This document shows positions 34,471-46,305 of a stretch of DNA of 64,000 nucleotides, one piece after another. The stretch comes from Eupeodes corollae (taxonomy: Eukaryota; Arthropoda; Insecta; Diptera; Syrphidae). A model generated the notes under the pieces. It made no database searches. It was not told where the DNA came from and saw only the letters and a list, made by a program, of their open reading frames with translations. Location: the NCBI RefSeq assembly GCF_945859685.1, contig NC_079148.1, forward strand, positions 27,167,946 to 27,231,945, written 5' to 3'. A program made the position numbers and the translations under genes. Every line of letters begins with the position of its first letter. The stretch's first letter is position 1.

Positions 34471-36379
34471 TGCTTCCTGGGACTTAACTTGGAAATTTTT
34501 GTTTTGCATTTTTTTAAAATATTATTATTTTTTCGATATCTCGAAAGTGAAATGTTAGAATTCTAAAAATATTTCTTGAAAAAGTTGAAAAATTTGATTT
34601 AAACAAAATTAATTTAAAAAAACGCTCTAACGATTTTCGAAAAAAAAAATAGTTAAGTTTTTCCAAAAATTCAATTGCATTCAAGGTATTAAATCAAAAC
34701 ATATAGGTACTTTTTTTAACCATACTCTTAAGACATAGGAGCAAGTTTCTGTGACCGAGACGGCCATTTTTTTGTTGATGTTGAAATTGAAAAACTGCGA
34801 TTAATAATATAATTTTTTTGACGCTGTACATAAATATTCGGGAAGTCATAGAACTTCACGATATTCCAAAATGCATCCTTTGTAAATCTAAGAAATTCTG
34901 AAAATACTTTTAACACTTGTCAGTATCATAAACGCACAAGTTTTGTTTTTTGTTCGAAAATTTTTGCTTAATTTTGTGTTAGCATAAACGATAATTCGGA
35001 ACTTATTTTTAAGAACGAAATGGCGAAGTAAGAATTTACTATGAATGTGAACAACTTAGTTATCAGTCAAATGAACTTTAATTCAAACATTAAGCTTTAC
35101 ATTGATGAAATATGAATTTTTGGAATTTGGAATGATGTGTGTTTTCCATTGGGGGGAAAAAATCAATCTATTACTGTTGATAATCTATTACTGTTGATCA
35201 ATCTATTAGTGTTGAAAATGGACTAATTTGCAAGGCTTATTTTGCAAGAGAAAACAACAGAAAAGTTAATTGAGTTTTACTATGGTGTTTCCACTGCACA
35301 AAAAGATTTAAAAATTATTAAATTTGACAGCACTTTCTAAAATGCAAATGGTGCTTCGATGTTTCTTATAATGTGAATGTGATAGTTTGATTCGTGTTAA
35401 ACAATAAAGAAACAAACTTGCAAATAAACAGACCAAAACGCATTATCAGTTAAACCAACTCCTCCACACAGGTTTCTCCTTACAAATTTTGACTCGACTC
35501 CGATCCCCGACCGGAAACTTCAAACTCGCTTCAACACCATGTTAATGTAAAAGTCTACGAACGAACCCCGTCCTGAAGCAATTGTAAATGAACTTTTTTT
35601 CATAGAATCTCAATTTCCAGATGTTTTTTTAACATTTCTTTTTGAAAATTGTCTATTTTATTAGTATAAGTTAGTTTTTTTGATAAGTTATTTTTAACTT
35701 TTGATTTTTTGTGTGTTTGTTTGATCTTTTTTCAGTTGTACCAATTTTTAAATACAAAAATCAGGGCACTGCCGATCGTTTTTTTGGCAATTTCTCACTG
35801 TGTTATACATGGAATACCAAACCTACATATTTTCAAAAAAAAAAAGGTAGTTACTTCCAAAATTGTAGGCGTTTTTAAAGCAGAAAGTTTTTTAATTACA
35901 TTTTCATTAATGTAATGAAAATTTAATTACATTTTCAATAAGAAAAAGTGTTGAAAAAAGTTAAAAAACTAAAATTTCTCCATGAAAAATTGAAAGCACT
36001 TTAGCTCTAAAAGAATTAATTTTATATTTAAACTATTAGAAGGTATTTTACTATTATTTTGAAAAAATCTTTATACGGCTGTGATATACTTAAACTTTAA
36101 ATTGACAGTTGTGTCTGACTGATTTTTATACCTCGTCTGGGCCCAGTTACATCGCCAGAAGATATAACTTCCCACTTGTATCTACCAAGAGCATCCATTA
36201 GGTGTACTAAGATCAGTTAACCAAATAGCTCGGTTTCTTCATTCAAATTTATAACGAATCCCACGTTCTTCGATTTTATTTACAACACAAATATATGGCC
36301 CGCAGAGAATTTTCACAAAGTCGAAAACAAGGTGTTTCTTTGAAAAAGCGCTCTTCTACCAAAACGTAACGGGACCTTG
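34471..36379. other. AT-rich stretch with a small tandem repeat
   Basis: No gene was recognised. Three imperfect direct copies of ATCTATTACTGTTGAT lie at about 35164-35213. The rest is low-complexity AT-rich DNA. Confidence 0.45.
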
Positions 36380-38990
36380 TAGCAAGACTGCTGACATTTT
36401 TTTTAACTCCCAATCATTTCCACACGACGTATTCATTTTGACAGAAACTTGGCTTAATTCAAGCTTTTCCAACACATTCTTTTCATTTAAGAGTTCGAAG
36501 TTTACAGAAACGATCGTCATGTTGCTTATGCAAAGGATTAAGGTGGTGGTGTTCTCATAGCGGTAAAAAATAAACATTTCTCCTCTTCTGTATCTTTTTT
36601 ATTTGAATTATCAATTGAACTGGATTCTGTAAAGATAATAGTACAGACTAAGACTATTTTCATTTTAAACGTCTTTATTCCTTCAATAATTTGGAGTCTG
36701 TTTATAACGATATCTCCTTGGCATTAAAAAACAAAAAATAGGTGGCGCAACAGTCCATGAAGAACCAGGGCCTAGTGACTTACAACTCCCAACCATTCCT
36801 GTGTGCGAGTAATGTTGTCATCTCCTTGGCATTAGACTTTCTTATAAATTTGTCCAGCTCTGACACCAATATTGTACTTCTAGGTGATTTTAATTTACCA
36901 CACATTGATTGGATTCCATCCGAAGACGTATCCTGCCTTGAATCCTCACCTTCTTCTTCACATTTGGAACTACATATCTCTTCTCGATAAAACAAACAAG
37001 CTGTATTAAAAACTCAAAAAATCGAATTCTCGATTTTGTGTTTTCTTTTGAAGCTATTAGTACAGTACTCTTGTTCTAGAATCTAGATCAGGAATTACTA
37101 ATATTGATAAATATCACCACCCTTTGGACATTTTTTTTGAATTAAGTAATCACCTTACTGAACCCACTAATTCCTTTGATTGCTTATATAATTTTGATTT
37201 CAGAAAAGATAATTTCCAGCAGTTGTCTGAAGATTTAACCATTCTGGAATTGCTGATACTTTAGCATTTTCTAACATTGACGAAGCAGTTTCAACTTTTT
37301 ATAATTAATTATTGTTTTAAAAAAAATGTACCGATAAAGGAATCAAGAAATACAAACTTTAGCTATTCTTGGTACACAAAAGAATTGTGTTTACTGCGTA
37401 ACAATAACGTATCTCAAAACTCTGTCTCCAACCGATTTCTTTTTTTATGTTAAAGTCTTAACCTATTTCTGTCTCTTTATATTTTTTTATATGCTAGCTA
37501 GGTTACTGATATAGGCACCTCTTAGAAAGAGAATCCTAACAAAAATTTTGAAACGTGTAAACTTAAAGAAAAAATCAGACGCTGGAACTTACAAGAATCT
37601 TTCATTAGATAAAACTGTTGAAATCTTTAACGCTTTCGCAACAAATTTGAGTGAGTCATTAGTTAATTGCCCTGAAGAAGTTGATGAAGTATATTTTTAT
37701 AATCATCACTCCTTTTCGCAAACTAGCTGTAGTCACATATTTTTGCTACAGAGTACGGTCCTTGATCTTTTATCCTCGTTGAATGATAACTGTTCAGCCG
37801 GTCCCTATGGTATTCCCCCGATAATATTAAAAAAGTATAGTAATGCCTTGGTTTAACCGGTTACTTTCTTATTTAAACTTTTCTAAAAACAGGCAAATTT
37901 CCCAATTTCTGGAAGTAGTCATTTCTAACACCAATTTTTAAGAAACGTAACAGGGTGGATATAAGCAACTACAGGCCCATTGCAAAGCTTTCTTGCATTC
38001 CTAAAGTGTTTAAACAAGTTGTTTGTGAAAGTGTAGCTTTTTTTAGAAAGAATCTCATGGTTTTGTGAAAAAAAACAACCGTTACAAAACCCCTCACTCT
38101 CAAACATATGTTCAAACGGTTCAGACCAAGGTTATGACTGCGTATACACTGACTTTTCTAAAGCTTTTGGCCACGGAATTATTTTATTTAAACTTAAAGC
38201 TCTTGATTTTCCACCATTTTTTTCGCAACAGATCCTATGAGGTAAAATTTAGATGTTGTCATTCTGAACCTTTTGTTGCTCAATCTGGTGTTCCCCAGGG
38301 GTGCCATCTTGGCTTTTTCTGTTTATCCTGTCTATTAACGATGTACCGTCATGTTTACGCTTAAGTGAACTTCTTATTTGTGCTGACGATATAAAGATTT
38401 TTAAAATAATAAAGTCCCCCATGATCGTATTCTTTCACTCAACCCTTTAAAATGCCAGACGATAACTTTTACTAAAAAACTAACCAGTGACGTATTTGAC
38501 TATTGTATATCACATCAAAAACTCTGTCGCGTCTCTACATTAAAAGATTTAGGTGTTTATTTCTGTAGAACTGTAGAACAACTTAGAATTTACACATCAC
38601 ATAAATTTGATTGTTAATAAAGCAATTTCTATGCTTGGTTTAATAAAACGCTGGGCAAAGAAGTTCAAGGATCCCTATGTTACTCTTTCTTTGTATAATT
38701 GCCATGTTTGTCTTCATCTTGAATATGCTTCACAGGTATGGACACACTATTACGAAATTCATAGAAAACGTATTGAATTAATTCAACATGATTTCAATCC
38801 TTTGCCTTGAAGGGTCTTCCTTGGGATGATCCTTATGATCTGCTTCATGTTCTTCATGTTCTAATGGTTTAAATTGCCCAGTTTACAGTTGGAAATTTCA
38901 ATTAATAGGTCCGTTTAAGTTTATTTGCTGTGTTTATTTTCATGAACTGTCACTGTTTAGACATGTTCGGATGCTCATAAATTAATAAAT
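36380..38990 (+). mobile_element. LINE-F (Jockey-like), decayed
   Basis: A non-LTR element with endonuclease and RT pieces in broken frames. Endonuclease: VFILTETWLNSSFSN near 36430, GGGVLIAVKNKHFSSS near 36545 and NIVLLGDFNLPHIDW near 36870. RT: SLNDNCSAGPYGIPPIIL near 37780, NYRPIAKLSCIPKVFK near 37965, AQSGVPQGCHLG near 38280, LLICADDIKIF near 38370 (Asp pair present), and the Jockey-type thumb ISMLGLIKRWAKKFKDPYV near 38630 with YASQVWTHYYEIH. The 3' UTR-like end (38877-38990) recurs at 51577-51690. A SINE fragment interrupts the endonuclease at 36727-36819. It cannot make protein. Confidence 0.82.
36727..36819 (-). mobile_element. SINE 3' fragment, antisense, in LINE-F
   Basis: A 93-bp 5'-truncated SINE copy in reverse, flanked by a perfect 15-bp duplication ATCTCCTTGGCATTA (36712-36726 and 36820-36834). 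It contains the reverse of GACTGTTGCGCCACC and GGAATGGTTG-type sequence found in the full SINEs. It is inserted in the LINE-F endonuclease region, so it is younger than that LINE. Confidence 0.92.
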
Positions 38991-39329
38991 AGAAAATAAG
39001 CAGTTAGCAAAACGAAAAGAAAGGTTTACAAATATTGGAGTCAAAAGTGATTTGCTTAATATTGAAAATTTTGTTACTTAGTAAAATGCTCTAAAAAAAG
39101 GTTGTTTAAAATTTTGTGCCATTGTTTCTTGTTTGACACTTTTTAAATATAGTTATTTTAGAAATCCAAAAAAGCCGTCGTAGTTTTTCTTCCTTTTGCA
39201 AACTTTATTAAATTTGTTGGTGGAAATAATAAAAAAAAAGCTGGAATGCGACCCACACTGATAACTTCCCATCTAGTCTATCGATTTGTCTTCCTTAAAA
39301 GTTTGTAGATTTTCGTGTTGGGTTAAAAA

Positions 39330-40460
39330 AAGTTGTCAGTTAAATTATTCTTAAAAATTTTTAAATTACCAACAATATTTTTTATATAAAGAAATAGATT
39401 GGTTTGAAAATCTAGTTTTGTTAAATAGATTTTCAGTCGAAAACAATTTTATACGCATTTTAGTAGCATTTGTTAAATTTTCACAAATTGGATAAATGAA
39501 ATTAATTTGAGAGATATCAAGAACCGAACATCAATTTTTACAAAATTTGTGTTTTTTTTTTTCATTTTTTATGAAAAAACGGACTGTTGGACTAAAAAAA
39601 ACTACTGAATATCGAAAACAATATTTTCTGTGAAATAAAAAAAAAGTTTAAAGACAATATTTTTAATTTTTGAAAAGCTATTTGAGTCGAAAGTAAATTT
39701 TTAACAAGTTTTAGTATTGTTTTTTGTTTAGGTTTTTATTTTTTGTAAGAAAACTGTCAATTCAATTTTTCAATTTGACCGAACGTTGAAAACAATATTT
39801 TTTTATTAGTTAAAATTAGTTGGAAGCCATAATCTCAAATATTTGAGTTGAAAACCAATTTTTAGCAACTTTTGTTATTTTTTTTTGGTTTTTAGTTTTT
39901 TTTTTGTAAGAAAAACTGTTAGTTCGAATTTTCTCAAAATTTTACTGAATGTTGACAACAATATTTTTTAAAAGATGAAAATAATTTAAAGAAATATCTC
40001 AAAGTTTTGAAAAGATATTTGAGTCGAAATTCAACTTTCACCAATTTTTATTAATTTTTTTGTTTAGGTTTTTATTTTTTGTAAAAAAAAAAAACTGTCC
40101 ATTAGATTTTTCTCAACATTTATCCGAATATTGCAAACAATATTTTTTATAAGTGAAAATCAGTTGGAAGCCATTATTTCAAATTTTTGAAAAGATATTT
40201 GTGTCGGAAATTAATTTGTACCAACTTTTATTATTTTTTTTTTTAAGTTTTTATTTTTTGTAAAAAAAACTAACAATAAAATTTTTCTCACAATTTAACC
40301 GAATGTTGAAAACAATATTTTCTATAAGATAAAATAATTTTAAGGCAATAATCTTAAGTTTTTGAAAAGATATTTGAGTCGAAATTCAATTTTTACTAAC
40401 TTTGATTTTTTTGGGTTTTTATTTTTTATTTGAAAAAAAAACTGTCGACTTGATTTTTCT
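39330..40460. repeat. AT-rich tandem array, about 175-bp unit
   Basis: Roughly six degenerate direct repeats. Anchors AAACTGT(C/T) fall near 39583, 39754, 39915, 40094, 40270 (degenerate) and 40441, giving spacings of about 160-180 bp. Within each unit the order is TTTTCTCAA, CCGAA(T)GTTGAAAACAATATT, GAAAAGATATTTGAGTCGAAA, TTTTTA(C/G)(C/T)AACTTT, then GGTTTTTATTTTTTGTAA. No coding capacity is seen. The unit size is typical of satellite monomers. It could also be an internal repeat of a larger transposon. Confidence 0.8.
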
Positions 40461-40479
40461 CAAAATTTTACTTACGTTA

Positions 40480-40950
40480 TTTTTTATTGCACAACATTTC
40501 TTTGGAGATGAAATCATTATTTATTCGTAAAATTTTCGAGGTGACAAATTTCTATTTTTTAAGTTTTATACTGGTTTAATATCACGTTACAATATATAAT
40601 ATAAAATTTAATTCAAGTCTCTAGCATCATTTGTTCGTGAGATATTTAGGAATAACCAGAATATTCACCCTTTTTTTAAACTGCTATGGTAAGAAAACCA
40701 CCCACGCAACTCTCTTGAGAGCCCTTTCTCCACCTTTCTGCAATATTATCTATATCTTCTGGTTTTGGTCGCGAACGAACGGAAGTACGAACACACGCAC
40801 AGACACCTTTCTAAAAATTATTTCGACTCTAGACACCTTGAAACGTCGAGAAATGTCAAAATTTTCAATTTAACAAATCGAACCCATTACAATAACTTCC
40901 TAAGGGAACTTCAAAAAATTTGTCGAAACTTTTTTAAATCATGTTTTTAA
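40480..40950 (+). repeat. Probable non-coding interspersed repeat
   Basis: Follows the tandem array directly. It contains TTGTTCGTGAGATATTTAGG, GAACGGAAGTACGAACAC, ACCTTGAAACGTCGAGAAAT and CCCATTACAATAACTTCC. From memory such phrases recur in non-coding repeats of insect genomes, which I cannot verify here. It may form one element with the array to its left. Confidence 0.35.
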
Positions 40951-42305
40951 AAATGTATTTATTTTGAGTTCATTTTTAATACATTATTTTTATATTCCAC
41001 TTAATGTTTGAAAACTCTCATGGCGTATTTAAGTTACTTTGTTGTTTTATTATGTAAAAGTTAATTTGGCTTACTAGAGCAAAAATAATGTAAAACTAAG
41101 TTTTTTTTTGTTTTATTTTATTTTTACAATTTAAAATTAAATTGAAACTTTTAAAACTTAGATACAGGTACTTATGGCCCAACAGTGCATTTAATAATAA
41201 TTTTACTTTCGTGTATAATCAAACAAATTTAAATTTTTATTTTTATTCATGTTTTATTTCAGTAGGTACAACCTCAATATGTTTTGTTCATGAAGTTTGA
41301 AAGATTTATTGGATAAGGTTATAAATAAATGAATCAAAAAACTTGCAACGTATGCTCCGACCACAGCACTATCCTCTCCCATATCCTACCTCGTACCTAT
41401 CCTTAACTATATATGAATGATATCTATGGGAAAAATAGCATAGAATAGTTTTATATGATGTGCATCATATTTCTTTCAACTCTCAAATTGCAAAAAAAAA
41501 AGATTGAATGATGGTATATGGGGGTCGGTTTGAGGGGAAGGGGGTATTCTTTTGTGGAATTTTCTGATGGACTGATATTTTATGGAAGTTTTTAGAAAAT
41601 CTTGTTGGAGAAAAAGCAAAAGTTTGAGAAGTTTTTTTTTTTTTTTTTTTTTGATTTTGTGTTTTTGTGATGGGAATATAAAAAGATTTACGAGTATTTG
41701 AAAAATCTCGCGTGAGTTTCTTGATTCAATTTTATGAGCATAAACTATAGTTTGTTTTTATTGTTTTAAAATTTTTTTTCAAGATTGGGTTTTTAAGACT
41801 CAACCTTAATCTTTATTAATGATGGTTTTGGTTGCTCATAGAGCAAGAAATACTTCAAGTCTATTAAGGAAAGAAGTTTTTTATTTGTGTTAAAGAAACT
41901 ATATCACAATCTTAAAATGTCATAAGCTTTGAACTTCCTTAACTTACTTCATAGCTACCTACTCAACAAAAATTGTCTTGAACAGAGAGAAACACTTCTT
42001 AGTAGGATTAAGTTCATTTTTGACGTCAAACTTATTTTAGAAAAACATCGTTTGGATAATATTTCAAATTTTGAAATTGAAAACCAAGTCCTTTTTCACG
42101 GACGCATTTCAAATTCGGAAACCGACCGAAAGGTTAGGGATATTTCTTTTTAATTTATTACTGAGTTTTGAAAGGCAACGCTTAAAGTATTTAAAGATAA
42201 ATTGAGATATTTTATTAAGTTTTTTTCTTAAAATCCAATAAAAATTTAATTACATTTTAAAAGTACAAAATTATAGTTCAAAAACTTATACATTTTTGAA
42301 AAGAA
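40951..42305. other. AT-rich stretch, no gene seen
   Basis: No gene was recognised. A long T run lies near 41632-41652. A 74-codon frame (41929-42153) has no known motif. Confidence 0.4.
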
Positions 42306-43386
42306 TTTTTTTTTTCATTATAAACGGGCACTCAAGGGGTTATTAATACCCTTAACATGTTAAAAGTTTCAACACAGTGCGAAAAATAGGGAAGGATCAA
42401 AGATTTTGAATATCGAAATGATAGGGAAAAACAGAGCTGGGTAAAGCATTCCACATTCTCGATGTGCGGTTAAAAAGAGAATATCTATACTTGACAGTAC
42501 GTCCGAAATTGAGCTCAGGGTTAAACTGATGTGCATTCCTAGAAGTACGAGTATTACTGCTGAATTGTTTCAGGGGGGGATGCAACTGGCTAATTCCACA
42601 GAACACTGTTTATAAAAATATCGGTAGAACAACGAAACATTTCGGCGGTGTTCAAGTGACGTAATTGTTTCGGATGTAGTTATATCGCCTATCATTTTCA
42701 AAGCTCTTTTTTGGATCCTGTCCAAAATACTTAAACATGTTTTAGGGGCACTTGCCCAAATATGCGAGTTGTATTCAAGTTTTGGACTAATGAAGGCTTT
42801 GTAAATAACAGCCAGATCAGAAGTGGTACAAAATTTCTTGCACCGTCGGAGAAATCCTAAGCACCTAGCAGCATTTTTGGCAATATCGAATATGTGATCA
42901 TTCCATAAGAAGTGATCTGTGATATACATACTGAGTGCTAAAAGTTGATTAGTTTCCTGGATGCAAGATCCACTCATGGATAGCGCATCGGGGGTGGGTT
43001 ACGCTTTAACGACAAGAGACAGCATTGAATTTTCGAAGCATTAAATTCTACAGGGTTTTTGATTCCCTATTGTACAATGTTATCGAGATCAGAATTTAAT
43101 GACCTTACCATACGCTGCCGTTGGTAGTCCATATCCGAAGAACAAGCATGAGAATCTTAAAACGAATATAAAAGCTGAAGAACTGTCATCTCCGAAACAA
43201 TTTAGTGGGTTAGAAGTTTGAGAAAAAAGATCATTTAAAAATATAAGGAAGATCATCGGAGACAAAACGGAGCCTTGGGGCAGACCAATCTTTATTTAGC
43301 GAGTATCAGATTTGAACCCGTCCAATACTACTTGAGCTGAACGGTCCGAAAGGTTTTTTATAAAATACTAAGAAGGGATTCATCAA
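42306..43386 (-). mobile_element. LINE-A fragment, antisense
   Basis: A 5'-truncated antisense LINE-A of about 1.08 kb. It begins with a T run and the 3' hairpin (AAGGGGTTATTAATACCCTT at about 42334). The minus-strand frame 42570-42977 keeps AARCLGFLRRCKKFCTTSDL and PKLEYNSHIWASAPKT, the C-terminal LINE-A region. The RT palm side is badly degraded, and similarity ends near 43386 at the codons for IDESLLR. No target duplication was identified. Confidence 0.85.
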
Positions 43387-43959
43387 ACTTGATCAATAAA
43401 ATACTAAAGAAATTAATAAATTAAAAGGTAGTAGTTTTATCGCACAATTAAATTAAGCGAACTTGTTGTGATTTTAAACATACACTAGTTTTTTTTTTCA
43501 ATCTTCTCTTAATTTCTTTCTTTTTTGTTTAAGTTTTTTGTTTATTTTGTACTGAATTTTGAATAAATTGAAAAATATACATATATCAAATATTTTTCAT
43601 TTAATTTATTTAATCTAAGTAAAAAACTGTACTTCTTAAGTAAAAATAAATATTTGACAAGTTTCCAAAATTTTTCTTTACCACGATTTTTGAAGATATA
43701 CATAAACTTAATGCAGGAACTTGATCTTGGAATTGTCATTTAATTTCTCAAAAGGTGTTTTATTTATAAAGTTATTATGGATATTTTCATAGCTTCTTTT
43801 AAATACATTACATACAAAATTTGGGTGTTTTGTTTCAAAAATAAAATGCATATCATTCAATATTATGGCCAAGAAATTAGCTTTATTATAAAGATAAGAG
43901 TTTTCCGTTATATTTTACTAGGCAAAGCGGCTGGCTTGAATAAATTCTAGCCGAAGACT
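43387..43959. other. AT-rich stretch, no gene seen
   Basis: Nothing recognised. The short minus-strand frame here is A/T-rich and lacks motifs. Confidence 0.4.
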
Positions 43960-44345
43960 TTTAGAAGCACATATTTAGTGCTTTAAAGTTTTACATTTGA
44001 ATTTCGTTAAACAAATTATGACCCGTTTTAGAGATATTGAATTTGGAAAAAAAAATATTTATATCAGTTAATTAATTTTCTGAGAATTTAAAAAAAATAA
44101 GTTTCTGTGGGAGACATGAGAAAATTTCATACAAATCTATTGGTCCGTTTTTTTTTAGAAAAGTAAAATTTTCGAGTTTGGACCAAAACATTTTACATGG
44201 GGACTACTCTTATAATTGGTTTTAAGGAAACGATTAAAAAAAATACTAACACGCACCTGTTCATAACTGTATTTTCTCAAAAGAACCTAATGGTTTAGGC
44301 TGCTAAGGCCAGGACAGACAGAAGGAAAGCGTGGAAGGACCATGT
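43960..44345 (+). repeat. Dispersed non-coding repeat R, sense copy 2
   Basis: Landmarks parallel those at 32700-33335: ATGACCCGTTTTAGAGATAT (44018), GGGGACTACTCTTA (44198), ACACGCACCTGTTCATAAC (44250) and GGACAGACAGAAGGA (44312). It is more diverged and shorter. Non-coding. Confidence 0.6.
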
Positions 44346-46034
44346 TTGATTAAAATCTTTAGTTCGATCTTTTATACCAATGCGATACTTATGCCATATA
44401 GTTCCTTTATGTTGCAATTAAAAACAACAATTATAATGACAGAAAATACAAAATATGCTATATCAAATGAAAGACAAACAATTAAGCTCCACATCGGTAT
44501 CAACAAAATTTAAAACTGTCATGAAATTTCAAAACGATACCGAACTTTTAAAAGACGGTTTGTAATATTTTCTAATTTTCTTTAAGTAACACTCTTGGTC
44601 ATTATGTTAAATTTATATTCACCTTCTTTGTGTACTTAACAAAAAACAGGCTCCATAAATTATCAATTACATGTAAATATACTTGTGACGCATTTAATAA
44701 GCCTTCTAAAACTGCATAAATACATGAATGGGAAGTCGGCAACAATGATGGCTATAGTCCAATGAAAACCCTACGTCACTATTGACTTCTCTAAAACACA
44801 ATCCTTTCTGACCTTTTTCTTAAGTAGACATTCATACGGCTATCAACTTCCAAAAAACCCTTTATATATTTTTAGAACCAACGTCCATCGTCATCTTGTA
44901 GGTCTGTCTGCCTTCACAATTTGTTCGTCATCTAGACTCTCACCCTCAACCAACACACCACATTCCTTGCATTCATTCAACTCATTCTAAATTTTGAATG
45001 TTCAGTTTGTTTGTGGCATGTATCTCACCGCAATCGTTTGGCTTATTCTCTGACGTCATTTTCGAAGCATAACACAATTTTATGAATCATGCTTTTGCAC
45101 TAAACTTTTAAACCCCAAACATTTAAAAGTAAACTTAAAAAATAAACTGTTTTATAAAATGAATTAAAAAAAAAAAAAAAAGGAATACAAATAAAAACAA
45201 TTAAAAGTATTTTTGCCCTATCGTGTTCTAAATCGCAATAAATTATTCAAAAACAAAAAGTAAAAGCACTTTTTTTCTAAAATTAGAAAACAATACAAGA
45301 ATTAAAATCTAAAAATAGTTAATTATTGCTTCAAAGCCCCCCATAAATTTCACCTCAAAAATACCATTAATTCCATTCTTCTTTATCATCATCATCATCA
45401 ACATCATCGCATCGGATCACATCGCCTCACCCGCCATCATCATCATCATCAACATCAACATTATTTTTATTTTATTTTTTAATCGTTGTTGATTTAAAAA
45501 TGATTGTGCCAAATAACATCAATCTCAGTGCATTTTAGTAAACAATAATTTTTAGTGACGTGCTCGTTCGAGCCTCTCTATGTACTCGTATTCCAATAAT
45601 CTAAAGGGAAGGGAATTCGGATTGGGATAGGAAAAGGCAAATCACAATCTTCTAATTTTTAAACAAATTTTGTTTATTTTTCTAAAGAAGAATTATCTGA
45701 TAGAAATGTACGTACAAATCGATTTAAGGGGCAAACACAGTGTCGTATTGAATTGCTGTTCGTTTTTTTAAATATTTTAGAATTTTGATTTCAATCAATT
45801 CATGTAAACGTTTATTTTCGATTAAAACTTGGTGTTACTTGATAAACGTCAGAAGAAGGAGTCAGCGTAATGACTTAATTTTTTTTTGTAAAAGCAGCAA
45901 GATTAAGTTGACAGAGAAATAATAAACACAAAATGTGGAAAAAAATCGATTTTTGAAAATATGTACATATACTCGTATGTCAAAATACCTTCAACCTTAA
46001 TAGTTGTGAATCTAGAAATGCTACCAGTTTACTC
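44346..46034. other. Host-like stretch with ATC repeats, no gene seen
   Basis: An (ATC)n/(ATCAAC)n simple repeat lies at about 45386-45463. Patches near 44880-45080 and 45540-45600 are less AT-rich, but I see no coding motif, splice-bounded frame or RNA gene. Confidence 0.45.
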
Positions 46035-46305
46035 CAGGACCCAATTTTGGTCATGCACGAATCAGAGACCACCTTGAAGCCACGCCCATGTCGAACAATT
46101 CCGCACAGGAGGATTCCGCACTGGATCCTCCTGTATTGATCATATCAACACCCTAGGGATCATTATTGAACATATTACCACTACACCTGCTGTTCATCAA
46201 GTTCCAGAAGGCCTTTGATAGTATTAATAGGAAGTATATCTGGTTATTTTTACGGAGGAGAGGCATCCCAGAATAACTACAATTGCTATTAATAAAGCAA
46301 CATAT

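Noticed and set aside
36780..36995. LINE-F region 36742-36990 read as one continuous protein
   Set aside because: The frame crosses the SINE insertion: its first third is reversed SINE sequence and only the remainder is endonuclease.
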